Below, one piece after another: positions 7,850 to 13,288 of a stretch of DNA of 14,236 bases. This stretch comes from an uncultured Candidatus Saccharibacteria bacterium. Lineage in GTDB: Bacteria > Patescibacteriota > Saccharimonadia > Saccharimonadales > Saccharimonadaceae. The translations under genes were made by a program, and so were the position numbers. Position 1 is the stretch's first letter; each line of letters starts with the position of its first letter. Below the pieces are notes generated by a model. The model ran no database searches and had not been told where the DNA came from. It was given only the letters and a program-made list of their open reading frames with translations. Location: assembly GCA_937990725.1 (NCBI GenBank), contig CALKQS010000005.1, forward strand, positions 1-14,236, written 5' to 3'.

Positions 7850-8458
7850 TTATAACCGGTGTAAGCTATTTGATCCAAAGCCATTAACATAATAGAAGAA
7901 GCGGCCAGTCTTGGCAGAAACACACAGTCTTTGAACTGGAGACTGCCAAAAGGCGCATTTGGCATTTGTGTCACGTAGGATGCTTTCGCCATAATGTCGA
8001 AGTGAATCGTTTTTATACCACACTGTGTCGCCAGCCGGTATCGGCTGTGTATAGGTTTGTGCTTGCGCAGCTGATATCCATCCACTACACTCTTTCCCAA
8101 CCGTACAGCGGATAAATGGTTGCTGTGCAAGTAGGCGGTTGCGGTCATCCTGCGAAGTAATCGTCCCATACACACCACCATCAGCGTACGCATCCCACGA
8201 AATTACACCATCCGACGAGAACGTAGCAGCCCGTGCTAGCATAGCACCTTCGACGAGCTGCGATTTCATCAGGGAGGCAGCGCTTTGACGGTTCTTGTAG
8301 AATATACTCACGGCTACAACGGTCAAAAGCATTAGCATAACCGTTAGCCATACTATCACTGTTACCCGACGTGGGCGATAATGCATAATACGCCGGAAAC
8401 GTAAGGGTTTTTGGCTTGATTTAGGTTCGGAGCTAGTATCTGTACTACGTGATGTCAC
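7850..8458 (-). CDS. Single-pass membrane protein of unknown function
   Basis: 202 aa if read from GTG at 8458; not recognised as any named family. Seen directly: a polar, basic N-terminus (residues 1-32, with RRI and RPRR clusters); one strongly hydrophobic segment at about 33-55 (VTVIVWLTVMLMLLTVVAV and following); then a soluble domain with four cysteines (118, 124, 168, 179). The positive-inside rule puts the N-terminus in the cytoplasm and the Cys-containing domain outside, where two disulfides are possible. The start is uncertain: GTG has no clear Shine-Dalgarno, and an in-frame ATG at codon 25 just before the membrane segment is an alternative. It starts 23 bases after the clpP stop, so it is probably cotranscribed with clpP. 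A pilin-like or signalling role is conceivable, but no cleavage motif was seen. Stop TAA. Confidence 0.65.
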   Translation of the reverse strand: MTSRSTDTSSEPKSSQKPLRFRRIMHYRPRRVTVIVWLTVMLMLLTVVAVSIFYKNRQSAASLMKSQLVEGAMLARAATFSSDGVISWDAYADGGVYGTITSQDDRNRLLAQQPFIRCTVGKECSGWISAAQAQTYTQPIPAGDTVWYKNDSLRHYGESILRDTNAKCAFWQSPVQRLCVSAKTGRFFYYVNGFGSNSLHRL

Positions 8459-8481
8459 ATCTATATGATACCATAAAGTTG

Positions 8482-9102
8482 CTACGAACGCTGTGTGATT
8501 TTTTGTATGCGAGCACCAATCACTTCATCAGCTAGACCATACGCCACGGCGTCTGCGGCGCTTAGCCAGTAGTCGCGCTCCATATCGGCCTTGATTTTAT
8601 CGAGTTTCTGGCCAGTGTTGTCCGCCATAATGGTGGCCAGCCGCTCCTTGAGAGCGATGCTCTCGCGCAAGCTAATTTCTTGGTCTGTCACTTTGCCGCG
8701 CGTACCGCTGCTCGGCTGGTGGATCATCACGCGGGCATTGGGCAGGACAAAGCGTTTACCCTTCGCACCGCTACTAAGCAAGAAGGCACCCATGCTTGCC
8801 TGCAGACCAATACCAATCGTCTGCACATCTGGCGCGATGTATTGCATAGTATCGTAGATCGCGAGGCCATCATACACACTGCCACCAGGGCTGTTGATGT
8901 AGAGCTGGATGTCTTTGTCTGGATTTTCATTGGCAAGATGGAGAAGCTGCGCGACAACGACATTGGCTGTCATCTCAGTCACTTCTTCGCCGAGGAAGAT
9001 AATGCGATCCTCGAGCAAACGCGAGTATATATCATAGCCACGCTCACCATCACGTGTCCGGACAATGACGTTGGGCACTAGGTAATCATTCGGTTTCATC
9101 AT
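8482..9102 (-). CDS. clpP: ATP-dependent Clp protease proteolytic subunit ClpP
   Basis: Serine peptidase subunit (206 aa, family-typical) that forms a double heptameric barrel in the cytoplasm and degrades proteins fed by a Clp ATPase. The catalytic triad is visible: Ser103 in QASMGAFLL, His128 in VMIHQPSSG and Asp177 in MERDYWLSA. The spacings of 25 and 49 residues are the same as in E. coli ClpP. YDIYSRLL and YINSPGG, which shape the oligomer and the oxyanion region, are also present. The N-terminus is short, with no obvious propeptide. The ATG is doubled (ATGATG) and has no Shine-Dalgarno. The gene follows tig by 75 bases, but no clpX follows clpP; a membrane-protein gene lies there instead. 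A CIRCE operator overlaps the promoter, so control by HrcA and induction by heat or misfolding are likely. Stop TAG. Confidence 0.97.
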   Translation of the reverse strand: MMKPNDYLVPNVIVRTRDGERGYDIYSRLLEDRIIFLGEEVTEMTANVVVAQLLHLANENPDKDIQLYINSPGGSVYDGLAIYDTMQYIAPDVQTIGIGLQASMGAFLLSSGAKGKRFVLPNARVMIHQPSSGTRGKVTDQEISLRESIALKERLATIMADNTGQKLDKIKADMERDYWLSAADAVAYGLADEVIGARIQKITQRS

Positions 9103-9108
9103 AGTACT

Positions 9109-9137
9109 ATTGTAACGAGAAAATTAGCACTCGTCAA
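9109..9137 (-). promoter_or_regulatory. Promoter of clpP
   Basis: Minus strand: -35 TTGACG (9132-9137), a 17-base spacer, -10 TACAAT (9109-9114). Only six bases separate the -10 box from the ATG at 9102, so the predicted transcription start falls on or next to the A of the start codon. This agrees with the absence of a Shine-Dalgarno and suggests a leaderless mRNA. Confidence 0.8.
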
Positions 9138-9150
9138 TATAGAGTGCTAA
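9124..9150 (-). promoter_or_regulatory. CIRCE operator (HrcA binding site)
   Basis: A perfect inverted repeat TTAGCACTC, nine bases, GAGTGCTAA, which is the exact CIRCE consensus. HrcA repressor is known to bind this element in front of groE/dnaK operons and, in some bacteria, clp genes. Its proximal half and spacer overlap the -35 box of the clpP promoter, a position where binding would block RNA polymerase. Confidence 0.95.
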
Positions 9151-9177
9151 TTTCTGCTATGCGAGCTATATTATCTG

Positions 9178-10467
9178 CTACTTCTTAGTATTCTGCGCCA
9201 CCAGCCAGTCAATCGTCTTCTCTGTCAAGAGGCGGTTGGCGATCTCGTGCTGCACCTCTGGCTCATCAAAGCGTGCCACCATGGTTGCATCATTAGCATA
9301 TTGCTGCTTGAAGGCACTGATGCGCTCTTGTAGCTCCTCCGCTGTGGCTTCGATCTTCTCGGCCTTGCTCAACTCAGCCAGGACAAGCCCAGCCTTAATG
9401 CGCTCATCGGCCGCTGGCTTAGCCTCCTTCTCGATCCACTCGTCTTTGTCCTTATATTCCTTCTCGGCAAGGTACTGCTCAAGGGTGCGACCACGGTGAG
9501 CAAGGTTCTGCACTAAGTCTTGCTCAATTGAGCGAAGCTGATCGGTCCGCAATACCTCTGGGATTGCTACTGTGCTGGCATCGGCCAACTGCTTGACTGC
9601 TACGTCGCGCAGCTCGTCATCTGCTTCACGTTGCTTTTGCGCAGTAATTTCCTTCTCGATATCTTTCTTGAGATCTTCAATAGAAGTAAATGGCCCAACC
9701 TTCGCAGCAAACTCATCAGTCAGCTCAGGCAATGTCACTTTCTTAACCTTCTTGACGGTCGTATCAAAGACGACTGCTTGCCCAGCTAGTTCGCTCGCAT
9801 GGTAGTCCTTCGGGAAGGTGAGTTCAACCGCCTTCGCTTCACCGGCCTTGAGGCCAATCAATGCCTCTTCGAAGCCTGGAATGAATGACTTGCTGCCGAG
9901 CACAAGCGGATAATCCTTCCCGGTGCCACCAGCAAAAGGCGTACCATCGCGCTTACCGACAAAGTCAATCGTCACCTCGTCGCCGTCCTGGGCTGCTTCA
10001 TCAGTATCTGTGCGCTCGGCCATGCTGTGGCGAATCCGGTCAAGGATCTCCGTTACTTCTTCTGGCGTAACGGTTATCTTCGCTGGCTTGAGCTTGAGTT
10101 TCTTATAGTCACCGAGAGTAATCGTGGGCATAACCTCTGCCTCAGCCGTGAATTCGAGCTCGCTGCCGGGCACGAACTTCTTAATCTCCACCTCTGGGCG
10201 TTCAAGCACCTGCACATCACTCTCGAGGAAGGCAGCAGCAACTGCTTTGCTCAGGGCGTTATTAAGCGTCTCCTCGGCGAGGTGTTCTGGATTGGTATTC
10301 TTTGCAACCAACTCGAGCGGGGCATGACCCTTGCGGAAGCCATCAACCTTGGTTGTCTTGGCGAGCTTGCGCAAAGCAACCTGGCGAGCTGCCTCCAGTT
10401 CATCTGCACCGACGGTAATCGTGGCGCGTACTTTGGTGTCTGATAGGTGGTCTAGTGTCGTCTTCAT
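9178..10467 (-). CDS. tig: Trigger factor, ribosome-associated chaperone and prolyl isomerase
   Basis: 429 aa, close to the E. coli length of 432. It binds the ribosome at the tunnel exit and shields nascent chains. The N-terminal domain (about 1-115) carries the ribosome-docking signature GFRKGHAP at 43-50. The FKBP-type peptidyl-prolyl isomerase domain is at about 161-246 (GDEVTIDFVG, then PLVLGSKSFIPGFEEALIG). The rest is the helical C-terminal chaperone domain, rich in Lys/Glu. The start ATG at 10467 fits the family N-terminus exactly. No Shine-Dalgarno precedes it, and a good promoter ends eight bases upstream, so the mRNA may be leaderless or have a one- to two-base leader. It is followed by clpP, the same neighbour as in many bacteria, but clpP has its own regulated promoter here. 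Stop TAG. Confidence 0.97.
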   Translation of the reverse strand: MKTTLDHLSDTKVRATITVGADELEAARQVALRKLAKTTKVDGFRKGHAPLELVAKNTNPEHLAEETLNNALSKAVAAAFLESDVQVLERPEVEIKKFVPGSELEFTAEAEVMPTITLGDYKKLKLKPAKITVTPEEVTEILDRIRHSMAERTDTDEAAQDGDEVTIDFVGKRDGTPFAGGTGKDYPLVLGSKSFIPGFEEALIGLKAGEAKAVELTFPKDYHASELAGQAVVFDTTVKKVKKVTLPELTDEFAAKVGPFTSIEDLKKDIEKEITAQKQREADDELRDVAVKQLADASTVAIPEVLRTDQLRSIEQDLVQNLAHRGRTLEQYLAEKEYKDKDEWIEKEAKPAADERIKAGLVLAELSKAEKIEATAEELQERISAFKQQYANDATMVARFDEPEVQHEIANRLLTEKTIDWLVAQNTKK

Positions 10468-10475
10468 AGTTGGTT

Positions 10476-10504
10476 ATTGTATCATATGTCGCTGGCAGTG
10501 TGAA
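10476..10504 (-). promoter_or_regulatory. Promoter of tig
   Basis: Minus strand: -35 TTCACA (10499-10504, five of six consensus bases), a 17-base spacer, -10 TACAAT (10476-10481) preceded by TGA. The -10 box is eight bases from the tig ATG, leaving almost no untranslated leader. The rest of the gap to hisS holds only a GCATGCATGC palindrome and AT-rich sequence. Confidence 0.65.
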
Positions 10505-10619
10505 ATAGACATGCAACAGACCCAAGCATGCATGCGTATATATAGTGTTTCGCAAGACGAGCAAAACGAGAAGCTAACAGAGATGAGCTATAGCTACCAT
10601 AGAGATGCATGTGACGATA

Positions 10620-11963
10620 CTACGATAAATCAAAGTCATCATCTTCACTGCGCGATGGCTGACGACGATAATCCTTAACGGCACTGACGACGCGCTCCAG
10701 GCTGAGCTTTTGCTCCTCGCTCGTCGCAATATTCTTGAGGGTGTAAATCTCGTTCTCCAGCTCATCCTCACCAACAAAGAGGAAATATGGGATCTGTTTT
10801 TTGATCGCTGCCTTGAGCTGCTTGTCTAGTTTGCGGCCAGTGAAATCGACTTCAACATTGACGTCCTCATCGCGCAAGTCATCCGCTAGCTCTAGTGCGC
10901 CGCGCATTGCCCCACCAAGGACGATCATATAAATATCGGTTGTGGAGCTAAACTCTGGTAGCAGTTGATGCGCCTCGAGAAAGAGCTGCATCATCGATAG
11001 GCCTGGTGCAAAGCCGACCGCACTAATCGGCTCGGCGCCAAACATCCCTACTAAGCCATCATAGCGCCCACCACCAAAGAGCGAACGGTTATTATCTGGA
11101 TGAGTGTCGAAGAACTCAAACACTGTACCCGTGTAATAATCTAGTCCACGCATGAGCGTGATATCGAAAATGGCATTTGTTACACCACTACGCTCAAGTA
11201 GTGTAAAGAGCCGCTGCACATCACGCACCGCCTCGCTATCGCGAATCGATTCGGGGAGATCGGCCATAGTACGTGCCGTCAAGAGCTGAGCAATCCGTTG
11301 TAAGCCGACCGGTGCCGCCGCCTCACCAAAGATCTCAATCGCCTGGTCGCGAAAGGCCTGTGGTGGAATCTTGTTCTTGCGGTCAAACAGCCGAATCATC
11401 AGCTGAGCCTGCACGGCATCGAGCTCAAGAAACTGCGCCATCATGAGATTGATCAACTGGCGATTGTTGATGCGAATAGTATACATGTCGTCCGTCGCGC
11501 CAAAGGCCTTCATGATACGGCTACCAAGTGCGATAATCTCGGCCTCGGCCTGCATATTATCAACACCAAATATATCGACATTCATCTGCCAAAATTCACG
11601 CTCTCGCCCCCGTTGTGGCCGCTCATAGCGCATAAACTGGGCAATACTAAACCAACGCGCTGGATAGGCGATCTCTTGGCGGTGCTTGGCAATCATCCGG
11701 CTTACGCTCGGTGTCATTTCAGGACGGATCGCTACCTGTCGGTTGCCCCGGTCGATGAATTGATATGTCTGGTCATTTACTAACTCGTCACCACTCTTGG
11801 CAGCATACACTTCAACCGGCTCAAGCAGTGGTGCATCGTATTCTTCGTAGCCGTAGCTCTTGGCGACGTGACGCCAGGTCTGAAAGATGTATTTGCGCAC
11901 GCGAAGATTTTCCGGATACCAATCCCGCGCCCCCCGATATGATTCCGATGAAAGTTTTGTCAT
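10620..11963 (-). CDS. hisS: Histidyl-tRNA synthetase
   Basis: Class II aminoacyl-tRNA synthetase that charges tRNA-His; 447 aa from the chosen start. The frame is open 26 codons further upstream (to 12041), but family members begin shortly before the RGxRD motif, which fits the ATG at 11963. Landmarks in that numbering: YRGARDWYP at 9-17; motif 2 FMRYERPQRG...FWQMNVDIFG at 110-133; the histidine-binding signatures RGLDYYTGTVFE at 272-283 and LFGGGRYDGL at 295-304; and a C-terminal anticodon-binding domain from about 343 with DFTGRKLDKQLK. Oddity: motif 3 reads GFAPGLSMM, with Met324 where the usual GLERL has the ATP-contacting Arg. Some other HisRS branches also lack it, so the enzyme is probably active. 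No clear promoter or Shine-Dalgarno was seen. Stop TAG. Confidence 0.93.
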   Translation of the reverse strand: MTKLSSESYRGARDWYPENLRVRKYIFQTWRHVAKSYGYEEYDAPLLEPVEVYAAKSGDELVNDQTYQFIDRGNRQVAIRPEMTPSVSRMIAKHRQEIAYPARWFSIAQFMRYERPQRGREREFWQMNVDIFGVDNMQAEAEIIALGSRIMKAFGATDDMYTIRINNRQLINLMMAQFLELDAVQAQLMIRLFDRKNKIPPQAFRDQAIEIFGEAAAPVGLQRIAQLLTARTMADLPESIRDSEAVRDVQRLFTLLERSGVTNAIFDITLMRGLDYYTGTVFEFFDTHPDNNRSLFGGGRYDGLVGMFGAEPISAVGFAPGLSMMQLFLEAHQLLPEFSSTTDIYMIVLGGAMRGALELADDLRDEDVNVEVDFTGRKLDKQLKAAIKKQIPYFLFVGEDELENEIYTLKNIATSEEQKLSLERVVSAVKDYRRQPSRSEDDDFDLS

Positions 11964-12024
11964 AGTTACTGCTATTTTTGCATAAACGGCATGGAAAAAC
12001 AAGCCCTTGGCCGGATTCACCTCT

Positions 12025-12058
12025 CTCCATAGCGCCATCACACGCTAACTCCATAGCG
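12025..12058 (-). repeat. Direct repeat and small hairpin ahead of hisS
   Basis: The ten bases CGCTATGGAG (minus strand) occur twice, at 12049-12058 and 12025-12034, 24 bases apart. The upstream copy also lies in a perfect 5-bp hairpin CGCTA/TAGCG (12043-12058). This is in the gap between the trmH-family gene and hisS. It does not match a T-box. It could be a protein site, an RNA leader structure or chance. Confidence 0.35.
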
Positions 12059-12119
12059 TTACGCAGTGCTACATGCCCTCTCCTACTTACTACCTTATGT
12101 TATGAAAAGGAGTAAAGAG

Positions 12120-12134
12120 AGTAGAATCTCTACT
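12120..12134 (-). terminator. Possible weak terminator after the trmH-family gene
   Basis: AGTAGA-GAT-TCTACT forms a 6-bp stem with a 3-base loop, including the TAG stop codon. On the minus strand it is followed by TCTCTTTACTCCTTTT. The stem is short and AT-rich, so it may be inefficient and transcription may continue into hisS. Confidence 0.35.
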
Positions 12135-12696
12135 TTTGATCTGGGTACAACCGATGCTGCTGCACCCAAGCATACATCGCAATACCCGCTGCTACGCCAA
12201 CATTGAGGCTGCGCGTGCTGCCAAATTGCTCGATCGCGATAATGGACGTGGCTCGCTCAAGCAGCTCGGGACGGATACCAGGCCCCTCTGCCCCAAACAA
12301 AAGCACGGCACTACGTGGCAGCACGACCGAGTGAAGTGGCTGCGAACCGGCAACATTATCGACCGCAATGAGTGGCCGGTCAGCAATAGCCTGTAAGAAA
12401 TCTTCAACCGTTTGGTGATAATGCACGTGCAGATACGTGTCCGTCATCATCGCGCCACGCTTATTCCACTGCCGCCGACCAATGATATGGACATGCCGCA
12501 CCCCAAAGGCATTAGCGCTGCGGACGATCGTCCCCATGTTGAAATCGCGCACCACATTATCAATCGCAATATGAAGTGCCGAGCCATGCTCATCAAGATC
12601 GGCAACGATCGCTTGGTGAGATAGCCCTTTATAGCGGTCTACCACATTGCGACGGTCGGCTGCGGCTAGTGCAGCGGTGGGCTCTATAGTACTCAT
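12130..12696 (-). CDS. TrmH-family (SPOUT) RNA 2'-O-methyltransferase
   Basis: 188 aa. SAM-dependent methyltransferase of the trefoil-knot SPOUT class that methylates ribose in tRNA or rRNA; the exact target cannot be read from the sequence. All three family motifs are visible: motif 1 DNVVRDFNMGTIVRSANAFG with catalytic Arg59, motif 2 LLFGAEGPGI with Glu137, and motif 3 STRSLNVGVAAGIAMYAW with Asn165. The last two form the knot and the SAM pocket. The protein is close to the minimal catalytic domain, with only a short N-terminal extension. It starts eight bases after the stop of the small gene upstream, with no evident Shine-Dalgarno of its own, so it is probably translated by coupling in a two-gene operon. 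Stop TAG. Confidence 0.9.
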   Translation of the reverse strand: MSTIEPTAALAAADRRNVVDRYKGLSHQAIVADLDEHGSALHIAIDNVVRDFNMGTIVRSANAFGVRHVHIIGRRQWNKRGAMMTDTYLHVHYHQTVEDFLQAIADRPLIAVDNVAGSQPLHSVVLPRSAVLLFGAEGPGIRPELLERATSIIAIEQFGSTRSLNVGVAAGIAMYAWVQQHRLYPDQK

Positions 12697-12704
12697 TGAT
12701 GATA

Positions 12705-13067
12705 TTATGCTGCTATTCCTATAACATCGGTATTATTTTTTTCGACGGACTGCTGCGTCATGCCACTGATCTTGCGAATGATGCGGATGCCCTCTTCGGT
12801 AAGCTCACCCTGTGTTGGCTGTCCGGTGCGTGATGATATAGCCAGGCCGTACAGTAAGCGTCCTGCAGTATCTGGCGTAAGATCTTCGCCTGATCGTGTA
12901 GCAATTAAACCTAGCGCACCGACCACCCGTCGGCGCACCTCAGCATACTGCTTATCTCTAGCTTCACCCGAGTTGGCGGTGCCGCACTCCTTTCGGGTTT
13001 CTTTGATCTCTTGTTGTATCCACTCTAGTTTGTTGAACTTTTGGGACGATGAATGGGTAGAGGTCAT
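12705..13067 (-). CDS. Small conserved-looking hypothetical protein
   Basis: 120 aa, not recognised. It is predicted to be soluble and mostly helical, with a charged N-terminal half (KFNKLEWIQQEIKETRKE, then RDKQYAEVRRRVVGALGLIA) and a second half with GRLLYGLAISSRTGQPTQ and GIRIIRKISGMTQQ. There is no signal peptide or membrane segment. That it is a real gene is supported by a strong Shine-Dalgarno AAGGAG seven bases before the ATG at 13067, by a TACAAT promoter upstream, and by the tight eight-base link to the methyltransferase gene. Stop TAA. Confidence 0.75.
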   Translation of the reverse strand: MTSTHSSSQKFNKLEWIQQEIKETRKECGTANSGEARDKQYAEVRRRVVGALGLIATRSGEDLTPDTAGRLLYGLAISSRTGQPTQGELTEEGIRIIRKISGMTQQSVEKNNTDVIGIAA

Positions 13068-13074
13068 ATCATTA

Positions 13075-13080
13075 CTCCTT
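13075..13080 (-). promoter_or_regulatory. Shine-Dalgarno of the small hypothetical gene
   Basis: AAGGAG on the minus strand, seven bases before the ATG at 13067. It fixes the start. A 5-bp hairpin GTGGC/GCCAC (13096-13111) lies in the leader between it and the promoter. Confidence 0.8.
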
Positions 13081-13125
13081 ACATAATCTAAAATAGTGGC
13101 AGACCCGCCACAGTTTATTTACCTG

Positions 13126-13131
13126 ATTGTA
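13126..13131 (-). promoter_or_regulatory. Extended -10 promoter of the hypothetical gene / trmH operon
   Basis: Minus strand TACAAT preceded by TGG, i.e. an extended -10 (TG-N-TACAAT). No good -35 lies at 17 bases (GTCTTG), which is usual for extended -10 promoters. It is divergent from, and shares upstream DNA with, the tRNA-Leu promoter. Confidence 0.6.
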
Positions 13132-13142
13132 CCACAAAACTC

Positions 13143-13171
13143 TTTACGCAAGACCAAAATTCGTATACAAT
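13143..13171 (+). promoter_or_regulatory. Promoter of tRNA-Leu
   Basis: Plus strand: -35 TTTACG (13143-13148), a 17-base spacer, -10 TACAAT (13166-13171). The start point would be about 13178, some 24 bases before the mature tRNA 5' end. Confidence 0.65.
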
Positions 13172-13201
13172 ACACGGTAAGAGCCGGCGGTGCGTATATC
13201 T

Positions 13202-13288
13202 GCGGATGTGGCGGAATTGGTAGACGCGCTAGCTTCAGGTGCTAGTGCCCTGCGGGGCGTGGAGGTTCAAGTCCTCTCATCCGTACCA
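13202..13288 (+). tRNA. tRNA-Leu (anticodon CAG), with encoded CCA
   Basis: A full cloverleaf can be drawn: acceptor GCGGATG (13202-13208) with CATCCGT (13278-13284); D arm with GCG/CGC and a GG in the loop; anticodon stem CTAGC/GCTAG with loop TTCAGGT and anticodon CAG at 13236-13238; a long variable arm GCCC...GGGG typical of leucine tRNA; T arm GGAGG-TTCAAGT-CCTCT; discriminator A at 13285 and an encoded CCA at 13286-13288. It reads CUG codons. Its 3' part borders the recombinase-bearing element and is the likely attachment site. Confidence 0.96.

Noticed and set aside
7560..7892. Plus-strand 110-codon frame over the rpoB leader and promoter
   Set aside because: It overlaps the rpoB start region, leader and promoter and the end of the membrane-protein gene, has no ribosome site, and its composition is not protein-like.
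7834..8193. Minus-strand 119-codon frame overlapping the membrane-protein gene
   Set aside because: The competing frame has a clear membrane segment, a plausible start behind clpP and protein-like composition; this one does not.
10526..10535. Perfect palindrome GCATGCATGC between hisS and tig
   Set aside because: It is short and built from a repeated GCAT unit; nothing ties it to a known site, so chance is the simpler explanation.
11964..12129. T-box riboswitch ahead of hisS
   Set aside because: No T-box core sequence and no strong terminator with competing antiterminator could be found.
304..12696. TGA reassigned to Gly or Trp, as in some CPR groups
   Set aside because: All genes are full length under the standard code and none needs an in-frame TGA; only the absence of TGA as a stop is notable.
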